Source: Bacillota bacterium (GTDB lineage Bacteria > Bacillota > Clostridia > Christensenellales > SZUA-584). Taken from it: a stretch of 64,000 nucleotides of DNA. The position numbers and the translations under genes were made by a program. The stretch covers positions 62,001-126,000 of the forward strand of contig JAEWTW010000043.1 of assembly GCA_023397655.1 (NCBI GenBank), in the 5' to 3' direction. Under the pieces are notes generated by a model. The model was given only the letters and a program-made list of their open reading frames with translations, searched no databases and was not told the DNA's origin. Shown piece by piece: positions 42,688-51,835 of this stretch (position 1 is its first letter; each line of letters starts with the position of its first letter).

Positions 42688-43863
42688 TTATTTTATTTCG
42701 TCGATCGTCACGCGGCGTTGTTCCTTGCTTGAAAGAATCGCCGCCTGCACAAACCGGATGATGTTGGCTCCATCCTCGAAGTCAGGCTTCAGCGGCAATC
42801 CCTTACCGGCTATCGCCTGCAGGAAATCATAGAAGCCGTTGACGAACGTATGCTCATAACCGATGATGTGACCACCTGGCCACCAGGCCGATACGTATGG
42901 ATGCACGCCCTCAGTGCACAGAATGCGGCGGAACCCCTGCTCAGCCTGCGGCTGTGTATAGTCGAGGAACCACAGCTCGTTCATGTTCTCAAAGTTGAAC
43001 TTCAGCGCACCTTTGGAGCCATAAACCTCGAAGTCGTTATGGTTCTTGCGGCCCGAGGCAAAGCGTGAGCTCTGGATGCTGCCCAACGCACCGTTTTCAA
43101 ACTCAACGATCGCAAAGGACGCGTCGTCCACATCCACTGGCGCTTTTTTAGTGGCTTCCGTCTTAGAGCCCGCCGAGAAAGTGGCAGCGCCTGCACCCGG
43201 CAGCGGACGTTCAGTCACAAATGTCTTGTTGACCGCAGTCACTGCGCTGGCTTCACCGATAATGAACCGCGCCAGATCATAGGCATGGCTGGACAGGTCG
43301 TACAACGGACCGCCGCCCGCGTATTTGCTTTGCAAATGCCAGGTCAGCGGGAAATCGGGATCGATGATCCAATCCTGCAGATAGTTTCCGATCCAATGGA
43401 ATATCGTGCCCAGACGGCCTTCCTCTACCAGCTGCTTCGCGTAGGCGACAGCCGGTACACGGCGGTAATTGTGATTGAGATAAGTCACCACGCCCGCCTT
43501 TTTTGCAGCTGCGTCCATCGCGATGCAATCCTGATACGTCAGCGCGCACGGCTTTTCGCAGACGATGTGCTTGCCTGCCTCAGCGGCTGCCACTGCCATC
43601 TCCATGTGCTCAAACGTGGGAGCGCCGATATCGACGATATCGATATCTGGGCGTTTCACTGTTGCCCGCCAGTCGTAACTGACCTCCTCATAGCCCCATC
43701 TCTGGGCAAACGCTTCGAGCGGCGTGCTCTTGCCGACGATGACCTTCAAATTGACATCGTAGTCGGTATCGAAGAATTTATTGACCTTCAGCCATGCATT
43801 GCTGTGGGCTTTTCCCATGAAGCCCCCGCCGATCATGGCGACATTGAGCGTTTTCTTAGCCAT
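42688..43863 (-). CDS. Gfo/Idh/MocA-family oxidoreductase
   Basis: 391 residues behind GGGAGG. N-terminal Rossmann domain with VAMIGGGFMGKAHSNAW and the EKP motif (VCEKPCALTYQDC, near 100). The C-terminal domain (about 130-390) holds the substrate site, with a GGGPLYDLSSHAYDLARFII helix typical of the group. Such enzymes oxidise hydroxyls of sugars or inositols with NAD(P). With the TIM-barrel epimerase upstream it forms a two-gene operon that carries the same operator-like motif as the transporter operon, so both probably act on that sugar. Confidence 0.92.
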   Translation of the reverse strand: MAKKTLNVAMIGGGFMGKAHSNAWLKVNKFFDTDYDVNLKVIVGKSTPLEAFAQRWGYEEVSYDWRATVKRPDIDIVDIGAPTFEHMEMAVAAAEAGKHIVCEKPCALTYQDCIAMDAAAKKAGVVTYLNHNYRRVPAVAYAKQLVEEGRLGTIFHWIGNYLQDWIIDPDFPLTWHLQSKYAGGGPLYDLSSHAYDLARFIIGEASAVTAVNKTFVTERPLPGAGAATFSAGSKTEATKKAPVDVDDASFAIVEFENGALGSIQSSRFASGRKNHNDFEVYGSKGALKFNFENMNELWFLDYTQPQAEQGFRRILCTEGVHPYVSAWWPGGHIIGYEHTFVNGFYDFLQAIAGKGLPLKPDFEDGANIIRFVQAAILSSKEQRRVTIDEIK

Positions 43864-43878
43864 AACAGACCTCCCGGA

Positions 43879-44739
43879 TTATTTAAACGCAGCGCCGATC
43901 TTCTTCAAGTTCTTGACGCTGATCGCAATCGCTTCTTCTTCCATGCCCAGCCACTCCGGCGCGGGCGCGTCGATCTCCACCGCCAAAAAGCCGGTGTATC
44001 CCGCTTTGCTCAGCAGCTCGGCCAGCTTGTAGTTATCGATCAGGCCAAAGCCCACCGGCACGCCGCAGAAGAAATACCAGTCTGTCGGCCTTGCGGTCGG
44101 GTGCATTTTGAGGTCTTTAATGTGCGTGGAGAACACGTAAGGAGCCAGCTTTTCCATGCCCGCGATCGGATCATCCAACAGTCGCAGGAAGTTGCCGGTA
44201 TCAAAGTTAATGCCGAAATTCTTGGACCCCACCGCTTCGATCATTTCCAGCATCTCGTCCGCTGTGTAGTCGATATGGTTCTCGGTGGCCAGACGCACAC
44301 CGTTATCCTCGGCGATCTTGACAGCTTCCTTATACATCGGTACGAGCCGAGCGATATGGTCGCGGTGGTTTTCATGCCGCCAGTCGAACGCGGAACCGGT
44401 GATGCGCATCACGTCGGTGCCCAGCAGCCGGGTCTTATATATCAGGCTCTTCATCTCCTCAAACGCCGCCGGATTGAGGCCGCGCTCCAGACCATTGGGA
44501 TGGCCCCATGCAAACACTGTGTCGAATCCGTAAGCCTTGATCTTAGCGCCGAGATCCTTTAAATAAGCATCATCCAGGCTGGGCAGAAAGCACGTCTCCA
44601 GCGATACGCCGTCGACATCCAGACGCTTCGCCAGATCGAGAAAATCATCCACTGTTTTCAGCTGCTCCGGCTTCTCCTGAAAGTCGTAGACTTCGCCAAA
44701 CATTCTGTGATAACAATAACTGTCGATACCGATCTTCAT
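43879..44739 (-). CDS. Sugar phosphate isomerase/epimerase (TIM barrel)
   Basis: 286 residues from the ATG at 44739, preceded by GGAGGAG. AP-endonuclease-2-like barrel with ligand segments VRLATENHIDYT, NFGINFDTGNFLRLLDD, VFSTHIKDLKM and FLAVEIDAPAPEW. The second enzyme of this superfamily in the locus (compare 31162). Its start is 130-150 bp from a clear promoter. It precedes the Gfo/Idh gene with a 15-bp gap. Oxidation followed by isomerisation of the same sugar is plausible. Confidence 0.88.
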   Translation of the reverse strand: MKIGIDSYCYHRMFGEVYDFQEKPEQLKTVDDFLDLAKRLDVDGVSLETCFLPSLDDAYLKDLGAKIKAYGFDTVFAWGHPNGLERGLNPAAFEEMKSLIYKTRLLGTDVMRITGSAFDWRHENHRDHIARLVPMYKEAVKIAEDNGVRLATENHIDYTADEMLEMIEAVGSKNFGINFDTGNFLRLLDDPIAGMEKLAPYVFSTHIKDLKMHPTARPTDWYFFCGVPVGFGLIDNYKLAELLSKAGYTGFLAVEIDAPAPEWLGMEEEAIAISVKNLKKIGAAFK

Positions 44740-44880
44740 ACAAACTCCTCCGTTCATTTTGTTTTAGTATGTCCTTGTTCCATCGGTTCCAAGTAGCCGT
44801 TTTCCGATCGTGCCAGATGGGGCCGCTTTTCATGACATGTAAATGACATGGGTTGTTAAAGTGCTTGATAAAAAAACTTT

Positions 44881-44892
44881 TTAACGTATCAA
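44881..44892 (-). promoter_or_regulatory. Operator-like site at the epimerase promoter
   Basis: TTGATACGTTAA on the minus strand, starting at about +1. This is the same position relative to the promoter as the site at 36226-36240. Confidence 0.55.
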
Positions 44893-44899
44893 TAAATTG

Positions 44900-44928
44900 A
44901 ATATATCAAAATTAAGGGAATACGTCAA
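44900..44928 (-). promoter_or_regulatory. Promoter of the epimerase-dehydrogenase operon
   Basis: -35 TTGACG (44923-44928), 17-bp spacer, -10 TATATT (44900-44905). The AT-rich stretch 44930-45060 upstream holds no gene. Confidence 0.75.
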
Positions 44929-45066
44929 TATGAAAATGAATAACAATTTTCGATAACAAACGATATTCAAACAGACGAGTTCGATAACACTCGACAATGA
45001 TTGCCAGCAGTAGCTCCTCTGTTCAGCATGCAACTCATCGTCATATTTTACCGTTCAAACTGATGC

Positions 45067-45106
45067 AAAAAAGGCTGCGGCAGGAGTCTATCCAATCACG
45101 CAGCCG
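45067..45106 (-). terminator. Terminator of the KDG-kinase operon
   Basis: GGCTGCG pairs with CGCAGCC around a 19-base loop; six T follow on the minus strand. Confidence 0.75.
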
Positions 45107-45120
45107 TCAAGCTTCATTGA

Positions 45121-46149
45121 CTATCTTTGTATACGCCCCGTGCCATCACCAGTGACCAGTCTCTCGACTTCCTTCACACTCACGCGGTTAAAGTCTCCCG
45201 GTATCGCATGCTTGAGGCAGCTGGCGCCCACTGCGAACTCCAGCGCTTTCACCTCATCCTGATATGCCATGAGGCCATATATCAGCCCGGCGGCAAACGC
45301 GTCACCACCGCCCACGCGGTCCACGATGTCCGTGATGCTGTATGTTCGGCTGACCGCGAAGCCGTTCCGCCCGTTCAGGCAGGCGGTCCACTCGTTGTGG
45401 TCCGCACACCGGCTCTCACGCAGCGTTACAGCCACTGCCGACACACCCGGAAACCTGCGCTTTATCTCATCCGTCAGTACGCGATAAGCGTCCCTGTCAA
45501 GCGAGCCGCACGTCACATCAGCCTTGGCCTCGATGCCCAGCGCCTTCTGGCAGTCCTCCTCGTTGGCGATCACGACGTCCGTATACCGGACCAGCTCCGT
45601 CATCACCTCTTGCGCCGTCTTGCCGTATTTCCACAGCTTGGCGCGGTAGTTGAGGTCGCACGACACCATCAGTCCGAGCAGCTTTGCGGCCTTCGCCGCC
45701 TCCAGTGCGGTTTCCGCCGCTGAAGCGCTCAGTGCGGGCGTAATGCCCGTCACATGGAACCATGACGCGCCTTCAAACACGCGCGCCCATTCGATGCTGC
45801 CCGGCTGCACCTGTGATATGGAAGAGAACTCACGGTCGTACACCACGCTGGACGGCCTTTGATTGGCGCCCGCCTCCAGATAGTAGATACCCAACCGCCC
45901 GCCGCCAAACGCGATGTGCGACACGTCCACGCCGAACCCGCGCAGCTCTCGCACACACGCCTTCGCGATATCGTTATCCGGCAGCGCCGTCACAAATGCG
46001 GCATCCAGCCCGAAGTTCGCGAGCGATACCGCCACATTGGCTTCGCCGCCGCCAAAAGTCGCCTCGAATGCGGGAGATTGGAAGAACCGCTCGTGCCCCG
46101 GCGCTTTCAGCCGCAGCATGATCTCCCCGAACGTCACCACTCTTGCCAT
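45121..46149 (-). CDS. PfkB-family kinase, 2-keto-3-deoxygluconate-kinase-like
   Basis: 342 residues behind AGGGAG. N-terminal VVTFGEIMLRLKAPGHERF is typical of KDG kinases, then FGGGEANVAVSLANFG. The catalytic motif is DRVGGGDAFAAGLIYG, with Asp in place. KDG kinase makes 2-keto-3-deoxy-6-phosphogluconate in uronate and hexonate breakdown. It is the last gene of a five-gene operon. No KDPG aldolase is encoded here, so either one elsewhere is used or the substrate differs. Confidence 0.87.
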   Translation of the reverse strand: MARVVTFGEIMLRLKAPGHERFFQSPAFEATFGGGEANVAVSLANFGLDAAFVTALPDNDIAKACVRELRGFGVDVSHIAFGGGRLGIYYLEAGANQRPSSVVYDREFSSISQVQPGSIEWARVFEGASWFHVTGITPALSASAAETALEAAKAAKLLGLMVSCDLNYRAKLWKYGKTAQEVMTELVRYTDVVIANEEDCQKALGIEAKADVTCGSLDRDAYRVLTDEIKRRFPGVSAVAVTLRESRCADHNEWTACLNGRNGFAVSRTYSITDIVDRVGGGDAFAAGLIYGLMAYQDEVKALEFAVGASCLKHAIPGDFNRVSVKEVERLVTGDGTGRIQR

Positions 46150-46150
46150 G

Positions 46151-46765
46151 TCAGGCTCCCTTGAACATATCGATGATGTTGTTTGAGTCCAGCACCGCGC
46201 CGTACTTCATATTGATATTCTTCAGCGCTGCGTCGTGCAGCTCCTTGTCGAACGACGACACCGCGTCACCTGCCACGATGACGTTGATGCGGTTGTGGAA
46301 CGCCTCGTGTACCGTATCCTCAATGCATATCTGTGTCACCGTCCCCGTCACAATGATGGTGTCCCGATCGATGCTGTACAGCACGTCCAGCAAATTTGTG
46401 TTGCGGAACGACGAGTAGCCGTACTTCTCGACGATGTAATCGCCCTCCACAGGATAGAGCTCAGCGATCACATCGGTGCAGTCCAGCTCCTTGTCCACGT
46501 CGGGGTAATACCGCTTAAAGCCGCGTACGCAGGCGTTCACCGCCTCGATCTGCGGGCTCCAGTTCCACAGCAGCGTCCGCTTCGGTCCCGCCATGAACTT
46601 GGTGTATATCACCGGCATATCGTTCTCGCGCGCAAACGCGATCAGTTTCTGGTTGGCTTCAATGGTGCCGCGCGTGTCGGGGACCTCCATGCCAGCCCCC
46701 ACCCGCACGAAATCGTTCTGCAGGTCCACGATCAGCAATGCCGTTTTGTCGATGCTGTAATTCAT
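46151..46765 (-). CDS. Isochorismatase-like cysteine hydrolase
   Basis: 204 residues behind AAGGAGG. Catalytic triad D14 (LLIVDLQNDF), K114 (VEKYGYSSF) and C147 (VTQICIED). The family includes nicotinamidase, N-carbamoylsarcosine amidase, ureidoacrylate hydrolase and isochorismatase; Cys shows it is the amidase-like type. Between two catabolic genes it probably hydrolyses an amide or carbamoyl group. One bp separates its stop from the kinase start. Confidence 0.88.
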   Translation of the reverse strand: MNYSIDKTALLIVDLQNDFVRVGAGMEVPDTRGTIEANQKLIAFARENDMPVIYTKFMAGPKRTLLWNWSPQIEAVNACVRGFKRYYPDVDKELDCTDVIAELYPVEGDYIVEKYGYSSFRNTNLLDVLYSIDRDTIIVTGTVTQICIEDTVHEAFHNRINVIVAGDAVSSFDKELHDAALKNINMKYGAVLDSNNIIDMFKGA

Positions 46766-46777
46766 ACCCGTTCCTCC

Positions 46778-48091
46778 TTAAGCGTTATTCTTAATGTGCT
46801 GCTGGTACAGCTTAGCATACGTTTTGTCCCGCACCACGCAGCCGGACGGCAGCATGCTGCGCATCAGCTCCACGCATTTGGTACACGTGATGCAGGTTTT
46901 ATTGGACGCGATCCCCTGCGCGCCCAGTATGTCGTTGGCGAAATTCGGGTTGGCGAACGCCTGCCGCCCAAACCCGATGAAATCGGCGTGTCCATGCTCC
47001 AGCGCATACGCCCCCGCCTGCACGGCGAAGCTTTTGAGCCAGCTGTAGCCCGCGCCGATGAACGCCATCTCGGGCACCATTGCCTTCGCTTCCGCCGTCA
47101 GCGTCAGCAGCCGCTCCACGCCCTTCACCGGCGGCTCGGGCGGTGCATACGGCCCGTTGTCGAACGGCCTGTTCACGTGCGGTATCAGATACGGATTGCC
47201 CACCGTTACGGCGCAGATACGTACACCAAGACCGTACAGCTCACGCAGCAGTTGTGCGGGTTCCGTCAGATCCGGTTGCCCATCCGCTCCCACGCCGAAG
47301 CCATATTGCGGCTCCATCGCATCACACAGGCTGAGGCGGTTGGTCAGCGTGATGCGCGAATCCACCGCCTGCCGTACCTTTTCCGCCGCGTTTTTGATGA
47401 ACCTTGTGCGCCCCGCGTAATCTCCGCCGTATTTGCCCTCACGGGTGTGTGCCCCCAGCAGCTCGCCCAGCAAATAGCCATGGCTCGCCTTTATGTCCAC
47501 GCCATCGAAACCGGCGGCTTGCGCCAGCCGCGCCGTTTCCGCAAACTTATCCTCCAGCGCCTCCAGCGCCTCGTCGGTCACCGGCTTATAGTCCGGCGAA
47601 ATGTTAAACTTTTTGTCCAGCACCGGGTTGTGCGCCGCCATCACGGGCGCGGGTATGCCGCCGGGCTTGCTGTACCGCCCCGAGTGCGTCAGCTGCATGA
47701 TCATCATCGGCGCATGCCCGTTGTGCCGCACCGCTTCCTCCCGGACCTCGTCCGTCAGCTTTTTGAACGCGTCCACGTTCCCTTTATGCAAATGAAGCTG
47801 ATGCATGGACGCGCGGCCTTCCGCCGCTGCCGATATCGCTTCAAACCAGATGATACCCGCGCCGCCTTTGCCGAAGTTCAGATACCGCCGCTGCGTCAGC
47901 TCGCCCGGCGAACCGTCCTCCTGCGCATCCGCCCCTTCCATCGGCAGCACGGCCAGCGAGTTGCTCACCGTAAAGCCGTTGATCACATGGTTCTTCCTAT
48001 ATACATTCGCGTTTTCAGAGAATCCAATACGGACGTTCTCATCATGACAATACTGCGTCATCTCTTCCAATGTCTTAAACTTGTTTTTCAT
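46778..48091 (-). CDS. NADH:flavin oxidoreductase (old yellow enzyme type)
   Basis: 437 residues from the ATG at 48091 with GTGAGGA upstream; an ATG at 48112 directly after the preceding stop is possible. FMN barrel segments: LTHSGRYSKPGG, DGVDIKASHGYLLGELLG, YGGDYAGRTRFIKNA, FIGFGRQAFANPNFA. The C-terminal cluster CITCTKCVEL...GC suggests a 4Fe-4S site. There is no FAD/NAD domain. It is related to the protein at 32179 in architecture. It may reduce an alpha,beta-unsaturated carbonyl compound together with the flavoprotein encoded upstream. Confidence 0.88.
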   Translation of the reverse strand: MKNKFKTLEEMTQYCHDENVRIGFSENANVYRKNHVINGFTVSNSLAVLPMEGADAQEDGSPGELTQRRYLNFGKGGAGIIWFEAISAAAEGRASMHQLHLHKGNVDAFKKLTDEVREEAVRHNGHAPMMIMQLTHSGRYSKPGGIPAPVMAAHNPVLDKKFNISPDYKPVTDEALEALEDKFAETARLAQAAGFDGVDIKASHGYLLGELLGAHTREGKYGGDYAGRTRFIKNAAEKVRQAVDSRITLTNRLSLCDAMEPQYGFGVGADGQPDLTEPAQLLRELYGLGVRICAVTVGNPYLIPHVNRPFDNGPYAPPEPPVKGVERLLTLTAEAKAMVPEMAFIGAGYSWLKSFAVQAGAYALEHGHADFIGFGRQAFANPNFANDILGAQGIASNKTCITCTKCVELMRSMLPSGCVVRDKTYAKLYQQHIKNNA

Positions 48092-48112
48092 TGCATCCTC
48101 ACTCGCTGTCAT

Positions 48113-50065
48113 TTAGTATATGTTTCCGTTTTCGCGGTAGCCCCGCCATACGTTCTCGAAGAAATCGTCGGTCTGCGGCAGTGGACGTACCGGACGCCAC
48201 TCGAACGAGCACTTGCCGTCCTTGTACGCTGTCTCCTGTACAAGTTTGCCTAACTCACCGTCGTCCGCCGTAAATCGGAACATCTCGTCCAGCGCCGGAT
48301 GCGGCTTCTCACCCGCCGCGTCATAATAAAGAGCTGAACCACGGCTCTTGCCGCCCTTATCGGCGTAATCCACCATCGCGCACAGATAAACATACTGGCC
48401 GATCAGCGCATCGCGGCACTTATAGAACTGTGCCAGCGTGCTCGGCGAACATCCGGCACTATGTTCAAGCCGCTCCAGCCGCGCCTTCGTTTTAACTGCC
48501 AGCGCCTTGATGGCGGCAGAATCCCGCATCGCCGCACCCACGCGGCTCATGTCACAATGCGCCTCACTGAACACCTGCGCCGTGTTGTCTTCCCGCGAGA
48601 GCGCACCGTTGCCCATGGATATCACGCGTTCCGCCTGCTTTGCCGCCGCCTGCGCGAAGCTTTCGGGGCAATCCGGACTACCGCTGCGATGGGCTGTGAT
48701 ATACCTCGCCGCCCGCATGGAGCCCACCTGTCCGGCGTTGAGCGCGCTGCCGCCCGGCCTGTATACGCCGTGGCTCGCCGCCGCTTCACCTGCCGCGAAC
48801 AGCCCTTTCACGTCCGTATGCCACCAGCAGTCTACCGCCAGCCCGCCATTGTTGTGCTGCGCGCACAGCGCGATCTCCAGCGGCTCCCGCTTCAGATCAA
48901 CGCCGCGGCTCAGATAGAACTTATAAGCTGGCGCGTTCATGTGCATCAGGCGGTCGATGGGTCCTCCGAACAGCGCGCCCGCCCTCTCCAGATAACTCTT
49001 GGCTTCATCACCCAGCGCGTCAAAATCCAGCTCACCGCCGCCCGCGTTCTCCGTAAAATCCAGAAACACGCGCCGCCCCTTGACGCAGCGCTCCACATAC
49101 ACGAGTATGTCGATCAGCGACGAGCCGCCCGCTGCCTTCCGTATATCGAACGGCCACTGATAGCCCTTCAAAAATACACTGTCCAGCATCGCGCTCCGGC
49201 TGTCGAAGTATTCATCCAGAAACTCGCGCTCGTCGTCCCCGTTGCTGTCGGCGGAGATAAACCGCGGCAGTGCCTGCATATACGTCCCGGATACATTCCA
49301 CCGGGGCGACACCGACGCCAGCCCGTACTGCCATTCTGTCAAATTGCGTCCGTGCGCGCCTGCCTCCAGCGCGATACCCGTTGCGCCGTGCTGGCACGCA
49401 GGATACACGGTGTCGGCATACAGTCCGGCCGGTCCGCCAGTCGCCCAAACGATGTTCACGCAGTTGTACGCGGTGTAGCTCACCTCGCCCTGCGCCAATC
49501 GCTTGAGATTCAGGCAAAGCAGGCCTGTCGCCTTGCCGTCCCGGGTCAGTATCGACACCGCCTGCATACCGGAGTACACAGTGATATTCTTCGCCATGAC
49601 GGACCGTTCCAGCGCCTCCACCATCAGCTTGGACGTCAATGGTCCGGCGGATGTGGCCCGCCGCCGCGGATCATGATCCGTCTTGTAGCCGATGTATTCA
49701 CCGTACCGGTCCACCGGAAAGGGCACACCCAGCTCGCATAGACGCAAAAAGCACGCTGCCGAGTTTGCCGCCTCCGCCAGCGCGATATCGCCGTCCACGC
49801 ACTGGCCGTTTGCCAGCGTCTGCGCCATCTCGCGCACCGAATCGCTCTCGCCGCCCGACAGCGACAGCTTGTAATATGTCTGCTTGTCCGAGCCGGTGTT
49901 GCGGGACGTGCTGGCGGCGAAGTCCTCGCAGACGATGATCACGTCTTTGACTCCATACGCGTGCAGCCTGTCCGCGGCGTTCAGCGCGGCGGCTCCCGCT
50001 CCTACCACCACAGTGTTAACGGATATGATTTCAATGTCGCGTCCGCCCGCATGCATGATATCCAT
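48113..50065 (-). CDS. FAD-binding flavoprotein (fumarate-reductase-like)
   Basis: 650 residues behind AAGGAG. The FAD-binding beta-alpha-beta is NTVVVGAGAAALNAADRL (18-35). Later typical segments are WATGGPAGLYADTVYPACQ and GLFAAGEAAASHGVYRPGGSALN, as in SdhA/FrdA and L-aspartate-oxidase-like enzymes. No iron-sulfur or membrane subunit gene is near, and no heme-binding or secretion signal is seen, so it is a soluble enzyme. Beside an OYE-type reductase it may handle reduction or dehydrogenation of a side chain. Substrate unknown. Confidence 0.87.
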   Translation of the reverse strand: MDIMHAGGRDIEIISVNTVVVGAGAAALNAADRLHAYGVKDVIIVCEDFAASTSRNTGSDKQTYYKLSLSGGESDSVREMAQTLANGQCVDGDIALAEAANSAACFLRLCELGVPFPVDRYGEYIGYKTDHDPRRRATSAGPLTSKLMVEALERSVMAKNITVYSGMQAVSILTRDGKATGLLCLNLKRLAQGEVSYTAYNCVNIVWATGGPAGLYADTVYPACQHGATGIALEAGAHGRNLTEWQYGLASVSPRWNVSGTYMQALPRFISADSNGDDEREFLDEYFDSRSAMLDSVFLKGYQWPFDIRKAAGGSSLIDILVYVERCVKGRRVFLDFTENAGGGELDFDALGDEAKSYLERAGALFGGPIDRLMHMNAPAYKFYLSRGVDLKREPLEIALCAQHNNGGLAVDCWWHTDVKGLFAAGEAAASHGVYRPGGSALNAGQVGSMRAARYITAHRSGSPDCPESFAQAAAKQAERVISMGNGALSREDNTAQVFSEAHCDMSRVGAAMRDSAAIKALAVKTKARLERLEHSAGCSPSTLAQFYKCRDALIGQYVYLCAMVDYADKGGKSRGSALYYDAAGEKPHPALDEMFRFTADDGELGKLVQETAYKDGKCSFEWRPVRPLPQTDDFFENVWRGYRENGNIY

Positions 50066-50078
50066 CTTTGCTCCTTGG

Positions 50079-50843
50079 CTATAACCTTCTGATATGGAAA
50101 CCGCCGTCCACGTTCAGCACCTCGCCTGTGGAATATGGCAGGCCGCCGCTGCACAGCAGTGCGACGGCCTTTGCCACATCCTCCGGTTGCCCCCATCTCC
50201 CAATAGGGCACAAGCCCTGCGCGAACAGCGCGTCGTATTTTTCTTTGACCACGGACGTCATATCGGTGGCGATAATGCCCGGCCTGACCTCGTAAACGTA
50301 TATAGCCTCACGGGCCAGCCGGTCGGCATATAGCTGCGTCAGCATGGACACGCCCGCCTTGGATACGCAGTATTCGCCGCGGCTGGTGGACGACACCTCC
50401 GCGGATATGGAGCCGATGTTGACGATCGTTCCCCTTCTGCCGTCCTCCGGCTGCTGCGATATCATCTGCTTCGCAACCAGCTGCGTAAAAAACATGTTGG
50501 CTTTGAGGTTGATCGCGATCACCCGGTCGAAGCTTTCCTCCGTCATCTCCAGCAGATCGGTGCGGCTGAGCGGCCCCACGCCCGCGTTGTTGACCAGCAC
50601 ATCCACGCGTCCGAAGGCTTCCAGCGCCGCGTCCAGACAGCGCTGCCTGTCCCGCGCGTCGGCCACGTCGCCCTGCACGCTAACCACCCGGCCCCGTGTC
50701 TTCAGCGCGTCCAGATTGTGCTGAATCGTTTCGTTGATATGCGCGTGCATCACCGCCACGCTGTATCCCTCGTCCAGCAGCTTTTGTGCAATGGCATATC
50801 CGATACCCCGGCTGCCGCCCGTCACAATGGCCGTCTGTCCCAT
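50079..50843 (-). CDS. Short-chain dehydrogenase/reductase (FabG-like)
   Basis: 254 residues from the ATG at 50843, preceded by AAGGAG. Coenzyme loop TGGSRGIGYA (7-16), then VNNAGVG, catalytic Ser in NIGSISAE, and YCVSK (YxxxK). The C-terminus ends GEVLNVDGGFHIRRL, the usual classical SDR closing motif. It is the first gene of the operon and oxidises or reduces a hydroxyl. Co-transcription with the flavoprotein is suggested by the 13-bp gap. Confidence 0.92.
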   Translation of the reverse strand: MGQTAIVTGGSRGIGYAIAQKLLDEGYSVAVMHAHINETIQHNLDALKTRGRVVSVQGDVADARDRQRCLDAALEAFGRVDVLVNNAGVGPLSRTDLLEMTEESFDRVIAINLKANMFFTQLVAKQMISQQPEDGRRGTIVNIGSISAEVSSTSRGEYCVSKAGVSMLTQLYADRLAREAIYVYEVRPGIIATDMTSVVKEKYDALFAQGLCPIGRWGQPEDVAKAVALLCSGGLPYSTGEVLNVDGGFHIRRL

Positions 50844-50980
50844 TCCAAACTCCTTACCCGACAATAAGTTTTATCTCCACTATAAGTTTAATTCTATTCA
50901 ATTGTATATTATTGCCGGGATATAAGCTATAATGGAGTTGCTCAGAAATTAGCGTTATTTGCTTATGCGCAGGTGAATCG
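50844..50980. promoter_or_regulatory. Divergent control region, AraC gene and catabolic operon
   Basis: On the minus strand a -10 TATAGT (50879-50884) lacks a fair -35, as expected for an activator-dependent promoter. On the plus strand a -10 TATAAT (50928-50933) lies before the AraC gene, again with a poor -35. Precise activator sites cannot be read. Confidence 0.4.
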
Positions 50981-51817
50981 ATGAATATAGAAAATACAAT
51001 GACCCGTGAAATAGACGTGTATTATCGCGAAACGCCAGATTTCACCGCTGCGGGTACGCATTTTCATAATGTGCACCAAATTATATTTGTGACTGATGGC
51101 AATGTCCGCATCAATATCGGCGGTAAAAACTACACCGTCTCGAAAAACACTATCGTATTCATCAGCAATCTGGAAAAGCATTCGGTTCACATCGTACAAG
51201 CGCCATACAAGCGTTACGTGGTGTCGTTGTCGCAGAGCTTTGGCCAGCTGATGCCGCAGGACTCCCCGCTGCTGTCCATACTGATGCAGCGCCCCGAGAG
51301 CTTCTCGCACATGATTGTGCTGAACGACGAAACCGCGGCCAGCTTCACTCAGGTGCTGGATGCGATGGTGCGCGAAGCCGCGCAGCAGAAGGCGTTCTGG
51401 ACGCTGCGCCTGTCGTCGCTGATGGCTGAGTTGCTGGTTCGCCTCTACCGGTATTCCAGCGCCGCCTTTCCGGTGAACGCAATGGATGATACCGCGCGCA
51501 TCGTGACCGAAACGCAGAAATACATCATCGAACACGCCCGAGACGACATATCGCTGGAGCAGCTCGCGGCCCGGCACTTCATCAGCAAGTACCATCTGTC
51601 CCGCATATTCAGCCGCATCACAGGCTACACGTTCCGCGATTATCTGATACTGCACCGGCTGTCCATTGCGAAAGATCTGCTCGTTCACACAGGCAAGTCC
51701 GTCTCGGAGATATGCCAGCTGTCCGGCTACAGCAACGTCAACCACTTCATACGCATATTCAAGGCGCACGAGGGCATATCTCCGCATCAGTACCGCAAGG
51801 CTCAGCGCAGCCGTTGA
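50981..51817 (+). CDS. AraC-family transcriptional regulator
   Basis: 278 residues from the ATG at 50981, weak AGGTGAA site. N-terminal cupin sensor (about 20-95, THFHNVHQIIFVTDGNVRIN). C-terminal AraC domain (about 175-275) with ISLEQLAARHFISKYHLSRI and the signature SEICQLSGYSNVNHFIRIF. It is divergent from the SDR-flavoprotein-OYE operon and is the obvious candidate for its activator. Confidence 0.92.
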   Translation: MNIENTMTREIDVYYRETPDFTAAGTHFHNVHQIIFVTDGNVRINIGGKNYTVSKNTIVFISNLEKHSVHIVQAPYKRYVVSLSQSFGQLMPQDSPLLSILMQRPESFSHMIVLNDETAASFTQVLDAMVREAAQQKAFWTLRLSSLMAELLVRLYRYSSAAFPVNAMDDTARIVTETQKYIIEHARDDISLEQLAARHFISKYHLSRIFSRITGYTFRDYLILHRLSIAKDLLVHTGKSVSEICQLSGYSNVNHFIRIFKAHEGISPHQYRKAQRSR

Positions 51818-51835
51818 AGATCAAGCTTGTAAGAC

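Noticed and set aside
46235..48253. 672-codon plus-strand ORF
   Set aside because: Antisense to the isochorismatase-like and OYE-type genes, both with catalytic motifs; it is rich in His/Arg as typical of high-GC shadows.
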